Shown here: piece after piece, positions 35,301-49,633 of the stretch
Numbering within the stretch: the first letter of the stretch is position 1
Layout: each line of letters begins with the position of its first letter
DNA from: Leptoclinus maculatus
Taxonomy: Eukaryota; Chordata; Actinopteri; Perciformes; Stichaeidae
DNA: 64,000 nucleotides
NCBI GenBank assembly: GCA_032191485.1
Contig: JAVDOI010000199.1
Location: 176,343 to 240,342 of the forward strand
Direction of reading: 5' to 3'
Program-made: the position numbers and the translations under genes
Notes under the pieces: generated by a model
The model's input: the letters and a program-made list of their open reading frames with translations, nothing else
Told to the model about the DNA's origin: nothing
Database searches by the model: none

Positions 35301-38300
35301 TCGACCGATTTTCCCGGGTTCTTTTCACCAGGGGCGTAGAGGCTCTCGGGAGGTATACTGGAGCCGAGTTTCAGAAAAAAAAACGGCTTCTATCACCTCC
35401 AAATCGATTTTAAGGACGTTTTCATTTGAAAAGTTGACCCAGGCTGCAATACATTATTTTCCCCACAGGAGGGGCACTGACTGAAGTGAGCAAAAACTTG
35501 GAAAAATGATAAACGGGGTTAAAACGCTTAAAATGAATGAAATAACTAATCAGGAAAATTCAAGACCACCTCCCCGTGATGCATGTGCAGTGGCAGGATA
35601 CAATTCATCAGGCAAGTACCGGTAAAAAATACAAACACCTCGCAAAACACATATTAAATTCACTATAAATGGTCAAAATGGTTAAAATGAAGAAAATAAC
35701 CCCCCACCTACACTCAGGACCACCTACGCGGGAAAGGTGTGCAGTCCCAGGCTAAAATTCATCCGGGAAGTACCGTTAAGAAATGAAAACACCTCGCAAA
35801 AAACATATTAAAATCACAAAAAATGGTCAAAATGGTCAAAATTAATAAAAGAACCATACAGGTACACTCAGAAGGAATGGCCAGAGGTGTTTAGCCACTT
35901 TAAACCCGAACCTGATCCGATCTAGAGCCTCAAAAGCCGGTTTAGTGACCAAAACCAATAGGCTGGAGGAAATACTTCTACATTGAACTTTTGAAGCATT
36001 TTTCGACCGATTTTCCCGGGTTCTTTTCACCAGGGCCGTAGAGGCTCTCGGGAGGTATACTGGAGCCGAGTTTCAGAAAAAAAACGGCTTCTATCACCTC
36101 CAAATCGATTTTAAGGACGTTTTCATTTGAAAAGTTGACCCAGGCTGCAATACATTATTTTCCCCACAGGAGGGGCATTGACTGAAGTGAGCAAAAACTT
36201 GGAAAAATGATAAACGGGGTTAAAACGCTTAAAATGAATGAAATAACTAATCAGGAAAATTCAAGACCACCTCCCCGTGATGCATGTGCAGTGGCAGGAT
36301 ACAATTCATCCGGCAAGTACCGCTAAAAAATACAAACACCTCGCAAAACACATATTAAATTCACTCTAAATGGTCAAAATGGTTAAAATGAAGAAAATAA
36401 CCCCCCACCTACACTCAGGACCACCTACGCGGGAAAGGTGTGCAGTCCCAGGCTAAAATTCATCCGGGAAGTACCGTTAAGAAATGCAAACACCTCGCAA
36501 AAAACATATTAAAATCACTAAAAATGGTCAAAATGGTCAAAATTAATAAAAGAACCATACAGGTACACTCAGAAGGAATGGCCAGAGGAGTTTAGCCACT
36601 TTAAACCCGAACCTGATCCGATCTAGAGCCTCAAAAGCCGGTTTAGTGACCAAAACCAATAGGCTGGAGGAAATACTTCTACATTGAACTTTTGAAGCAT
36701 TTTTCGACCGATTTTCCCGGGTTCTTTTCACCAGGGCCGTAGAGGCTCTCGGGAGGTATACTGGAGCCGAGTTTCAGAAAAAAAAACGGCTTCTATCACC
36801 TACAAATCGATTTTAAGGACGTTTTCATTTGAAAAGTTGACCCAGGCTGCAATACATTATTTTCCCCACAGGAGGGGCACTGACTGAAGTGAGCAAAAAC
36901 TTGGAAAAATGATAAAAATGGTTAAAACGCTTAAAATGAATGAAATAACTAACCAGGAAAATTCAAGACCACCTCCCCGTGATGCATGTGCAGTGGCAGG
37001 ATACAATTCATCCGGCAAGTACCGCTAAAAAATACAAACACCTCGCAAAACACATATTAAATTCACTATAAATGGTCAAAATGGTTAAAATGAAGAAAAT
37101 AACCGCCCACCTACACTCAGGACCACCTACGCGGGAAAGGTGTGCAGTCCCAGGCTAAAATTCATCCGGGAAGTACCGTTAAGAAATGCAAACACCTCGC
37201 AAAAAACATATTAAAATCACTAAAAATCGTCAAAATGGTCAAAATTAATAAAAGAACCATACAGGTACACTCAGAAGGAATGGCCAGAGGAGTTTAGCCA
37301 CTTTAAACCCGAACCTGATCCGATCTAGAGCCTCAAAAGCCGGTTTAGTGACCAAAACCAATAGGCTGGAGGAAATACTTCTACATTGAACTTTTGAAGC
37401 ATTTTTCGACCGATTTTCCCGGGTTCTTTTCACCAGGGCCGTAGAGGCTCTCGGGAGGTATACTGGAGCCGAGTTTCAGAAAGAAAAACGGCTTCTATCA
37501 CCTCCAAATCGATTTTAAGGACGTTTTCATTTGAAAAGTTGACCCAGGCTGCAATACATTATTTTCCCCACAGGAGGGGCACTGACTGAAGTGAGCAAAA
37601 ACTTGGAAAAATGATAAACGGGGTTAAAACGCTTAAAATGAATGAAATAACTAATCAGGAAAATTCAAGACCACCTCCCCGTGATGCATGTGCAGTGACA
37701 GGATACAATTCATCCGGCAAGTACCGCTAAAAAATACAAACACCTCGCAAAACACATATTAAATTCACTCTAAATGGTCAAAATGGTTAAAATGAAGAAA
37801 ATAACCCCCCACCTACACTCAGGACCACCTACGCGGGAAAGGTGTGCAGTCCCAGGCTAAAATTCATCCGGGAAGTACCGTTAAGAAATGCAAACACCTC
37901 GCAAAAAACATATTAAAATCACTAAAAATGGTCAAAATGGTCAAAATTAATAAAAGAACCATACAGGTACACTCAGAAGGAATGGCCAGAGGAGTTTAGC
38001 CACTTTAAACCCGAACCTGATCCGATATAGAGCCTCAAAAGCCGGTTTAGTGACCAAAACCAATAGGCTGGAGGAAATACTTCTACATTGAACTTTTGAA
38101 GCATTTTTCGACCGATTTTCCCGGGTTCTTTTCACCAGGGGCGTAGAGGCTCTCGGGAGGTATACTGGAGCCGAGTTTCAGAAAAAAAAACGGCTTCTAT
38201 CACCTCCAAATCGATTTTAAGGACGTTTTCATTTGAAAAGTTGACCCAGGCTGCAATACATTATTTTCCCCACAGGAGGGGCACTGACTGAAGTGAGCAA

Positions 38301-41300
38301 AAACTTGGAAAAATGATAAACGGGGTTAAAACGCTTAAAATGAATGAAATAACTAATCAGGAAAATTCAAGACCACCTCCCCGTGATGCATGTGCAGTGG
38401 CAGGATACAATTCATCAGGCAAGTACCGGTAAAAAATACAAACACCTCGCAAAACACATATTAAATTCACTATAAATGGTCAAAATGGTTAAAATGAAGA
38501 AAATAACCCCCCACCTACACTCAGGACCACCTACGCGGGAAAGGTGTGCAGTCCCAGGCTAAAATTCATCCGGGAAGTACCGTTAAGAAATGAAAACACC
38601 TCGCAAAAAACATATTAAAATCACAAAAAATGGTCAAAATGGTCAAAATTAATAAAAGAACCATACAGGTACACTCAGAAGGAATGGCCAGAGGTGTTTA
38701 GCCACTTTAAACCCGAACCTGATCCGATCTAGAGCCTCAAAAGCCGGTTTAGTGACCAAAACCAATAGGCTGGAGGAAATACTTCTACATTGAACTTTTG
38801 AAGCATTTTTCGACCGATTTTCCCGGGTTCTTTTCACCAGGGCCGTAGAGGCTCTCGGGAGGTATACTGGAGCCGAGTTTCAGAAAAAAAACGGCTTCTA
38901 TCACCTCCAAATCGATTTTAAGGACGTTTTCATTTGAAAAGTTGACCCAGGCTGCAATACATTATTTTCCCCACAGGAGGGGCATTGACTGAAGTGAGCA
39001 AAAACTTGGAAAAATGATAAACGGGGTTAAAACGCTTAAAATGAATGAAATAACTAATCAGGAAAATTCAAGACCACCTCCCCGTGATGCATGTGCAGTG
39101 GCAGGATACAATTCATCCGGCAAGTATCGCTAAAAAATACAAACACCTCGCAAAACACATATTAAATTCACTCTAAATGGTCAAAATGGTTAAAATGAAG
39201 AAAATAACCCCCCACCTACACTCAGGACCACCTACGCGGGAAAGGTGTGCAGTCCCAGGCTAAAATTCATCCGGGAAGTACCGTTAAGAAATGCAAACAC
39301 CTCGCAAAAAACATATTAAAATCACTAAAAATGGTCAAAATGGTCAAAATTAATAAAAGAACCATACAGGTACACTCAGAAGGAATGGCCAGAGGAGTTT
39401 AGCCACTTTAAACCCGAACCTGATCCGATCTAGAGCCTCAAAAGCCGGTTTAGTGACCAAAACCAATAGGCTGGAGGAAATACTTCTACATTGAACTTTT
39501 GAAGCATTTTTCGACCGATTTTCCCGGGTTCTTTTCACCAGGGCCGTAGAGGCTCTCGGGAGGTATACTGGAGCCGAGTTTCAGAAAAAAAAACGGCTTC
39601 TATCACCTACAAATCGATTTTAAGGACGTTTTCATTTGAAAAGTTGACCCAGGCTGCAATACATTATTTTCCCCACAGGAGGGGCACTGACTGAAGTGAG
39701 CAAAAACTTGGAAAAATGATAAAAATGGTTAAAACGCTTAAAATGAATGAAATAACTAACCAGGAAAATTCAAGACCACCTCCCCGTGATGCATGTGCAG
39801 TGGCAGGATACAATTCATCCGGCAAGTACCGCTAAAAAATACAAACACCTCGCAAAACACATATTAAATTCACTATAAATGGTCAAAATGGTTAAAATGA
39901 AGAAAATAACCGCCCACCTACACTCAGGACCACCTACGCGGGAAAGGTGTGCAGTCCCAGGCTAAAATTCATCCGGGAAGTACCGTTAAGAAATGCAAAC
40001 ACCTCGCAAAAAACATATTAAAATCACTAAAAATCGTCAAAATGGTCAAAATTAATAAAAGAACCATACAGGTACACTCAGAAGGAATGGCCAGAGGAGT
40101 TTAGCCACTTTAAACCCGAACCTGATCCGATCTAGAGCCTCAAAAGCCGGTTTAGTGACCAAAACCAATAGGCTGGAGGAAATACTTCTACATTGAACTT
40201 TTGAAGCATTTTTCGACCGATTTTCCCGGGTTCTTTTCACCAGGGCCGTAGAGGCTCTCGGGAGGTATACTGGAGCCGAGTTTCAGAAAGAAAAACGGCT
40301 TCTATCACCTCCAAATCGATTTTAAGGACGTTTTCATTTGAAAAGTTGACCCAGGCTGCAATACATTATTTTCCCCACAGGAGGGGCACTGACTGAAGTG
40401 AGCAAAAACTTGGAAAAATGATAAAAATGGTTAAAACGCTTAAAATGAATGAAATAACTAACCAGGAAAATTCAAGACCACCTCCCCGTGATGCATGTGC
40501 AGTGACAGGATACAATTCATCCGGCAAGTACCGCTAAAAAATACAAACACCTCGCAAAACACATATTAAATTCACTCTAAATGGTCAAAATGGTTAAAAT
40601 GAAGAAAATAACCCCCCACCTACACTCAGGACCACCTACGCGGGAAAGGTGTGCAGTCCCAGGCTAAAATTCATCCGGGAAGTACCGTTAAGAAATGCAA
40701 ACACCTCGCAAAAAACATATTAAAATCACTAAAAATGGTCAAAATGGTCAAAATTAATAAAAGAACCATACAGGTACACTCAGAAGGAATGGCCAGAGGA
40801 GTTTAGCCACTTTAAACCCGAACCTGATCCGATATAGAGCCTCAAAAGCCGGTTTAGTGACCAAAACCAATAGGCTGGAGGAAATACTTCTACATTGAAC
40901 TTTTGAAGCATTTTTCGACCGATTTTCCCGGGTTATTTTCACCAGGGGCGTAGAGGCTCTCGGGAGGTATACTGGAGCCGAGTTTCAGAAAAAAAAACGG
41001 CTTCTATCACCTCCAAATCGATTTTAAGGACGTTTTCATTTGAAAAGTTGACCCAGGCTGCAATACATTATTTTCCCCACAGGAGGGGCACTGACTGAAG
41101 TGAGCAAAAACTTGGAAAAATGATAAACGGGGTTAAAACGCTTAAAATGAATGAAATAACTAATCAGGAAAATTCAAGACCACCTCCCCGTGATGCATGT
41201 GCAGTGGCAGGATACAATTCATCAGGCAAGTACCGGTAAAAAATACAAACACCTCGCAAAACACATATTAAATTCACTATAAATGGTCAAAATGGTTAAA

Positions 41301-42849
41301 ATGAAGAAAATAACCCCCCACCTACACTCAGGACCACCTACGCGGGAAAGGTGTGCAGTCCCAGGCTAAAATTCATCCGGGAAGTACCGTTAAGAAATGA
41401 AAACACCTCGCAAAAAACATATTAAAATCACAAAAAATGGTCAAAATGGTCAAAATTAATAAAAGAACCATACAGGTACACTCAGAAGGAATGGCCAGAG
41501 GTGTTTAGCCACTTTAAACCCGAACCTGATCCGATCTAGAGCCTCAAAAGCCGGTTTAGTGACCAAAACCAATAGGCTGGAGGAAATACTTCTACATTGA
41601 ACTTTTGAAGCATTTTTCGACCGATTTTCCCGGGTTCTTTTCACCAGGGCCGTAGAGGCTCTCGGGAGGTATACTGGAGCCGAGTTTCAGAAAAAAAACG
41701 GCTTCTATCACCTCCAAATCGATTTTAAGGACGTTTTCATTTGAAAAGTTGACCCAGGCTGCAATACATTATTTTCCCCACAGGAGGGGCATTGACTGAA
41801 GTGAGCAAAAACTTGGAAAAATGATAAACGGGGTTAAAACGCTTAAAATGAATGAAATAACTAATCAGGAAAATTCAAGACCACCTCCCCGTGATGCATG
41901 TGCAGTGGCAGGATACAATTCATCCGGCAAGTATCGCTAAAAAATACAAACACCTCGCAAAACACATATTAAATTCACTCTAAATGGTCAAAATGGTTAA
42001 AATGAAGAAAATAACCCCCCACCTACACTCAGGACCACCTACGCGGGAAAGGTGTGCAGTCCCAGGCTAAAATTCATCCGGGAAGTACCGTTAAGAAATG
42101 CAAACACCTCGCAAAAAACATATTAAAATCACTAAAAATGGTCAAAATGGTCAAAATTAATAAAAGAACCATACAGGTACACTCAGAAGGAATGGCCAGA
42201 GGAGTTTAGCCACTTTAAACCCGAACCTGATCCGATCTAGAGCCTCAAAAGCCGGTTTAGTGACCAAAACCAATAGGCTGGAGGAAATACTTCTACATTG
42301 AACTTTTGAAGCATTTTTCGACCGATTTTCCCGGGTTCTTTTCACCAGGGCCGTAGAGGCTCTCGGGAGGTATACTGGAGCCGAGTTTCAGAAAAAAAAA
42401 CGGCTTCTATCACCTACAAATCGATTTTAAGGACGTTTTCATTTGAAAAGTTGACCCAGGCTGCAATACATTATTTTCCCCACAGGAGGGGCACTGACTG
42501 AAGTGAGCAAAAACTTGGAAAAATGATAAAAATGGTTAAAACGCTTAAAATGAATGAAATAACTAACCAGGAAAATTCAAGACCACCTCCCCGTGATGCA
42601 TGTGCAGTGGCAGGATACAATTCATCCGGCAAGTACCGCTAAAAAATACAAACACCTCGCAAAACACATATTAAATTCACTATAAATGGTCAAAATGGTT
42701 AAAATGAAGAAAATAACCGCCCACCTACACTCACGACCACCTACGCGGGAAAGGTGTGCAGTCCCAGGCTAAAATTCATCCGGGAAGTACCGTTAAGAAA
42801 TGCAAACACCTCGCAAAAAACATATTAAAATCACTAAAAATGGTCAAAA
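32343..42849 (+). repeat. Four-monomer (ABCD) higher-order repeat, first run
   Basis: Anchors 32343 A, 33045 B, 33746 C, 34439 (variant), 35140 A, 35842 B, 36543 C, 37245 D, 37947 A, 38649 B, 39350 C, 40052 D, 40754 A, 41456 B, 42157 C. Marks: A has GATATAGAG and CAGGGGCG; B has GGGCATTGAC and AAATGAAAAC before it; C has CACCTACAAAT; D has AGAAAGAAAAAC and CAGTGACAGG. A-to-A distance is 2807 bp for 35140-37947 and 37947-40754. The first set (32343-35139) is 2797 bp because the D position is held by a different type. Confidence 0.9.
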
Positions 42850-44244
42850 TTAATAAAAGAACCATACAGGTACACTCAGAAGGAATGGCCAGAGGAGTTT
42901 AGCCACTTTAAACCCGAACCTGATCCGATCTAGAGCCTCAAAAGCCGGTTTAGTGACCAAAACCAATAGGCTGGAGGAAATACTTCTACATTGAACTTTT
43001 GAAGCATTTTTCGACCGATTTTCCCGGGTTCTTTTCACCAGATGCGTAGAGGCTCTCGGGAGGTATACTGGAGCCGAGTTTCAGAAAGAAAAACGGCTTC
43101 TATCACCTCCAAATCGATTTTAAGGACGTTTTCATTTGAAAAGTTGACCCAGGCTGCAATACATTATTTTCCCCACAGGAGGGGCACTGACTGAAGTGAG
43201 CAAAAACTTGGAAAAATGATAAACGGGGTTAAAACGCTTAAAATGAATGAAATAACTAATCAGGAAAATTCAAGACCACCTCCCCGTGATGCATGTGCAG
43301 TTGCAGGATACAATTCATCAGGCAATTACCGGTAAAAAATACAAACACCTCGCAAAACACATATTAAATTCACTATAAATAATCAAAATGGTTAAAATGA
43401 CAAAAATAACCCCCCAACTACACTCACGACCACCTACGCGGGAAAGGTGTGCAGTCCCAGGCTAAAATTCATCCGGGAAGTACCGTTAAGAAATGCAAAC
43501 ACCTCGCAAAACACATATTAAAATCACAAAAAATGGTCAAAATGGTCAAAATTAATAAAAAAAACATACAGGTACACTCAGAAGGAATGGCCAGAGGTGT
43601 TTAGCCACTTTAAACCCGAACCTGATCCGATCTAGAGCCTCAAAAGCCGGTTTAGTGACCAAAACCAATAGGCTGGAGGAAATACTTCTACATTAAACTT
43701 TTGAAGCATTTTTCGACCGATTTTCCCGGGTTCTTTTCACCAGGGCCGTAGAGGCTCTCGGGAGGTATACTGGAGCCGAGTTTCAGGAAAAAAAACGGCT
43801 TCTATCACCTCCAAATCGATTTTAAGGACGTTTTCATTTGAAAAGTTGACCCAGGCTGCAATACATTATTTTCCCCACAGGAAGGGCACTGACTGAAGTG
43901 AGCAAAAACTTGGAAAAATGATAAAAATGGTTAAAACGCTTAAAATGAATGAAATAACTAACCAGGAAAATTCAAGACCACCTCCCCGTGATGCATGTGC
44001 AGTGGCAGGATACAATTCATCCGGCAAGTACCGCTAAAAAATACAAACACCTCGCAAAACACATATTAAATTCACTATAAATGGTCAAAATGGTTAAAAT
44101 GAAGAAAATAACCCCCCACCTACACTCAGGACCACCTACGCGGGAAAGGTGTGCAGTCCCAGGCTAAAATTCATCCGGGAAGTACCGTTAAGAAATGCAA
44201 ACACCTCGCAAAAAACATATTAAAATCACTAAAAATGGTCAAAA
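42850..44244 (+). repeat. Left-domain monomers inside the right domain
   Basis: The monomer at 42850 is marked CCAGATGCG and CAGTTGCAGG, a type otherwise seen at 8966, 16068 and 26208 (and in the edge copy at 3642). The next, at 43552, has the ACATTAAAC mark. Their presence between a C monomer (42157) and the 1395-bp dimers shows exchange between distant parts of the array. The junction falls in the tail of the C monomer near 42720-42840. Confidence 0.85.
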
Positions 44245-47200
44245 TTAATAAAAGAACCATACAGGTACACTCAGAAGGAATGGCCAGAGGTGTTTAGCCA
44301 CTTTAAACCCGAACCTGATCCGATCTAGAGCCTCAAAAGCCGGTTTAGTGACCAAAACCAATAGGCTGGAGGAAATACTTCTACATTGAACTTTTGAAGC
44401 ATTTTTCGACCGATTTTCCCGGGTTCTTTTCACCAGGGGCGTAGAGGCTCTCGGGAGGTATACTGGAGCCGAGTTTCAGAAAAAAAAACGGCTTCTATCA
44501 CCTCCAAATCGATTTTAAGGACGTTTTCATTTGAAAAGTTGACCCAGGCTGCAATACATTATTTTCCCCACAGGAGGGGCACTGACTGAAGTGAGCAAAA
44601 ACTTGGAAAAATTATAAAAATGGTTAAAACGCTTAAAATGAATGAAATAACTAACCAGGAAAATTCAAGACCACCTCTCCGTGATGCATGTGCAGTGGCT
44701 GGATACAATTCATCCGGGAAGTACCGGTAAAAAATACAAACACCTCGCAAAACACATATTAAAATCACAAAAAATGGTCAAAATGGTTAAAATGAAGAAA
44801 ATAACCCCCCACCTACACTCAGGACCACCTACGCGGGAAAGGTGTGCAGTCCCAGGCTAAAATTCATCCGGGAAGTACCGTTAAGAAATGCAAACACCTC
44901 GCAAAAAACATATTAAAATCACTAAAAATGGTCAAAATGGTCAAAATTAATAAAAGAACCATACAGGTACACTCAGAAGGAATGGCCAGAGGAGTTTAGC
45001 CACTTTAAACCCGAACCTGATCCGATCTAGAGCCTCAAAAGCCGGTTTAGTGACCAAAACCAATAGGCTGGAGGAAATACTTCTACATTAAACTTTTGAA
45101 GCATTTTTCGACCGATTTTCCCGGGTTCTTTTCACCAGGGCCGTAGAGGCTCTCGGGAGGTATACTGGAGCCGAGTTTCAGGAAAAAAAACGGCTTCTAT
45201 CACCTCCAAATCGATTTTAAGGACGTTTTCATTTGAAAAGTTGACCCAGGCTGCAATACATTATTTTCCCCACAGGAAGGGCACTGACTGAAGTGAGCAA
45301 AAACTTGGAAAAATGATAAAAATGGTTAAAACGCTTAAAATGAATGAAATAACTAACCAGGAAAATTCAAGACCACCTCCCCGTGATGCATGTGCAGTGG
45401 CAGGATACAATTCATCCGGCAAGTACCGCTAAAAAATACAAACACCTCGCAAAACACATATTAAATTCACTATAAATGGTCAAAATGGTTAAAATGAAGA
45501 AAATAACCCCCCACCTACACTCAGGACCACCTACGCGGGAAAGGTGTGCAGTCCCAGGCTAAAATTCATCCGGGAAGTACCGTTAAGAAATGCAAACACC
45601 TCGCAAAAAACATATTAAAATCACTAAAAATGGTCAAAATTAATAAAAGAACCATACAGGTACACTCAGAAGGAATGGCCAGAGGTGTTTAGCCACTTTA
45701 AACCCGAACCTGATCCGATCTAGAGCCTCAAAAGCCGGTTTAGTGACCAAAACCAATAGGCTGGAGGAAATACTTCTACATTGAACTTTTGAAGCATTTT
45801 TCGACCGATTTTCCCGGGTTCTTTTCACCAGGGGCGTAGAGGCTCTCGGGAGGTATACTGGAGCCAAGTTTCAGAAAAAAAAACGGCTTCTATCACCTCC
45901 AAATCGATTTTAAGGACGTTTTCATTTGAAAAGTTGACCCAGGCTGCAATACATTATTTTCCCCACAGGAGGGGCACTGACTGAAGTGAGCAAAAACTTG
46001 GAAAAATTATAAAAATGGTTAAAACGCTTAAAATGAATGAAATAACTAACCAGGAAAATTCAAGACCACCTCTCCGTGATGCATGTGCAGTGGCTGGATA
46101 CAATTCATCCGGGAAGTACCGGTAAAAAATACAAACACCTCGCAAAACACATATTAAAATCACAAAAAATGGTCAAAATGGTTAAAATGAAGAAAATAAC
46201 CCCCCACCTACACTCAGGACCACCTTCGCGGGAAAGGTGTGCAGTCCCAGGCTAAAATTCATCCGGGAAGTACCGTTAAGAAATGCAAACACCTCGCAAA
46301 AAACATATTAAAATCACTAAAAATGGTCAAAATGGTCAAAATTAATAAAAGAACCATACAGGTACACTCAGAAGGAATGGCCAGAGGAGTTTAGCCACTT
46401 TAAACCCGAACCTGATCCGATCTAGAGCCTCAAAAGCCGGTTTAGTGACCAAAACCAATAGGCTGGAGGAAATACTTCTACATTAAACTTTTGAAGCATT
46501 TTTCGACCGATTTTCCCGGGTTCTTTTCACCAGGGCCGTAGAGGCTCTCGGGAGGTATACTGGAGCCGAGTTTCAGGAAAAAAAACGGCTTCTATCACCT
46601 CCAAATCGATTTTAAGGACGTTTTCATTTGAAAAGTTGACCCAGGCTGCAATACATTATTTTCCCCACAGGAAGGGCACTGACTGAAGTGAGCAAAAACT
46701 TGGAAAAATGATAAAAATGGTTAAAACGCTTAAAATGAATGAAATAACTAACCAGGAAAATTCAAGACCACCTCCCCGTGATGCATGTGCAGTGGCAGGA
46801 TACAATTCATCCGGCAAGTACCGCTAAAAAATACAAACACCTCGCAAAACACATATTAAATTCACTATAAATGGTCAAAATGGTTAAAATGAAGAAAATA
46901 ACCCCCCACCTACACTCAGGACCACCTACGCGGGAAAGGTGTGCAGTCCCAGGCTAAAATTCATCCGGGAAGTACCGTTAAGAAATGCAAACACCTCGCA
47001 AAAAACATATTAAAATCACTAAAAATGGTCAAAATTAATAAAAGAACCATACAGGTACACTCAGAAGGAATGGCCAGAGGTGTTTAGCCACTTTAAACCC
47101 GAACCTGATCCGATCTAGAGCCTCAAAAGCCGGTTTAGTGACCAAAACCAATAGGCTGGAGGAAATACTTCTACATTAAACTTTTGAAGCATTTTTCGAC

Positions 47201-49633
47201 CGATTTTCCCGGGTTCTTTTCACCAGGGCCGTAGAGGCTCTCGGGAGGTATACTGGAGCCGAGTTTCAGAAAAAAAAACGGCTTCTATCACCTACAAATC
47301 GATTTTAAGGACGTTTTCATTTGAAAAGTTGACCCAGGCTGCAATACATTATTTTCCCCACAGGAGGGGCACTGACTGAAGTGAGCAAAAACTTGGAAAA
47401 ATGATAAAAATGGTTAAAACGCTTAAAATGAATGAAATAACTAACCAGGAAAATTCAAGACCACCTCCCCGTGATGCATGTGCAGTGGCAGGATACAATT
47501 CATCCGGCAAGTACCGCTAAAAAATACAAACACCTCGCAAAACACATATTAAATTCACTATAAATGGTCAAAATGGTTAAAATGAAGAAAATAACCGCCC
47601 ACCTACACTCAGGACCACCTACGCGGGAAAGGTGTGCAGTCCCAGGCTAAAATTCATCCGGGAAGTACCGTTAAGAAATGCAAACACCTCGCAAAAAACA
47701 TATTAAAATCACTAAAAATCGTCAAAATGGTCAAAATTAATAAAAGAACCATACAGGTACACTCAGAAGGAATGGCCAGAGGAGTTTAGCCACTTTAAAC
47801 CCGAACCTGATCCGATATAGAGCCTCAAAAGCCGGTTTAGTGACCAAAACCAATAGGCTGGAGGAAATACTTCTACATTGAACTTTTGAAGCATTTTTCG
47901 ACCGATTTTCCCGGGTTCTTTTCACCAGGGGCGTAGAGGCTCTCGGGAGGTATACTGGAGCCGAGTTTCAGAAAAAAAAACGGCTTCTATCACCTCCAAA
48001 TCGATTTTAAGGACGTTTTCATTTGAAAAGTTGACCCAGGCTGCAATACATTATTTTCCCCACAGGAGGGGCACTGACTGAAGTGAGCAAAAACTTGGAA
48101 AAATGATAAACGGGGTTAAAACGCTTAAAATGAATGAAATAACTAATCAGGAAAATTCAAGACCACCTCCCCGTGATGCATGTGCAGTGGCAGGATACAA
48201 TTCATCAGGCAAGTACCGGTAAAAAATACAAACACCTCGCAAAACACATATTAAATTCACTATAAATGGTCAAAATGGTTAAAATGAAGAAAATAACCCC
48301 CCACCTACACTCAGGACCACCTACGCGGGAAAGGTGTGCAGTCCCAGGCTAAAATTCATCCGGGAAGTACCGTTAAGAAATGAAAACACCTCGCAAAAAA
48401 CATATTAAAATCACAAAAAATGGTCAAAATGGTCAAAATTAATAAAAGAACCATACAGGTACACTCAGAAGGAATGGCCAGAGGTGTTTAGCCACTTTAA
48501 ACCCGAACCTGATCCGATCTAGAGCCTCAAAAGCCGGTTTAGTGACCAAAACCAATAGGCTGGAGGAAATACTTCTACATTGAACTTTTGAAGCATTTTT
48601 CGACCGATTTTCCCGGGTTCTTTTCACCAGGGCCGTAGAGGCTCTCGGGAGGTATACTGGAGCCGAGTTTCAGAAAAAAAACGGCTTCTATCACCTCCAA
48701 ATCGATTTTAAGGACGTTTTCATTTGAAAAGTTGACCCAGGCTGCAATACATTATTTTCCCCACAGGAGGGGCATTGACTGAAGTGAGCAAAAACTTGGA
48801 AAAATGATAAACGGGGTTAAAACGCTTAAAATGAATGAAATAACTAATCAGGAAAATTCAAGACCACCTCCCCGTGATGCATGTGCAGTGGCAGGATACA
48901 ATTCATCCGGCAAGTACCGCTAAAAAATACAAACACCTCGCAAAACACATATTAAATTCACTCTAAATGGTCAAAATGGTTAAAATGAAGAAAATAACCC
49001 CCCACCTACACTCAGGACCACCTACGCGGGAAAGGTGTGCAGTCCCAGGCTAAAATTCATCCGGGAAGTACCGTTAAGAAATGCAAACACCTCGCAAAAA
49101 ACATATTAAAATCACTAAAAATGGTCAAAATGGTCAAAATTAATAAAAGAACCATACAGGTACACTCAGAAGGAATGGCCAGAGGAGTTTAGCCACTTTA
49201 AACCCGAACCTGATCCGATCTAGAGCCTCAAAAGCCGGTTTAGTGACCAAAACCAATAGGCTGGAGGAAATACTTCTACATTGAACTTTTGAAGCATTTT
49301 TCGACCGATTTTCCCGGGTTCTTTTCACCAGGGCCGTAGAGGCTCTCGGGAGGTATACTGGAGCCGAGTTTCAGAAAAAAAAACGGCTTCTATCACCTAC
49401 AAATCGATTTTAAGGACGTTTTCATTTGAAAAGTTGACCCAGGCTGCAATACATTATTTTCCCCACAGGAGGGGCACTGACTGAAGTGAGCAAAAACTTG
49501 GAAAAATGATAAAAATGGTTAAAACGCTTAAAATGAATGAAATAACTAACCAGGAAAATTCAAGACCACCTCCCCGTGATGCATGTGCAGTGGCAGGATA
49601 CAATTCATCCGGCAAGTACCGCTAAAAAATACA
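43533..49633 (+). repeat. Long duplication, second copy (~6.1 kb)
   Basis: Second copy of 28140-34240, including two 1395-bp dimers, an A, a B and most of a C monomer. To the right of it the ABCD order continues with a normal D (49842), whereas the first copy goes on to a variant monomer (34439). Confidence 0.8.
44245..47736 (+). repeat. 1395-bp dimer higher-order repeat, second site
   Basis: Anchors 44245, 44947, 45640, 46342, 47035, then 47737: the dimer steps of 702 and 693 bp recur. It is part of the long duplication and copies 28852-32342 at an offset of 15393-15394 bp, including the private change GAGCCAAG near 45865 (also near 30470). Confidence 0.88.
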
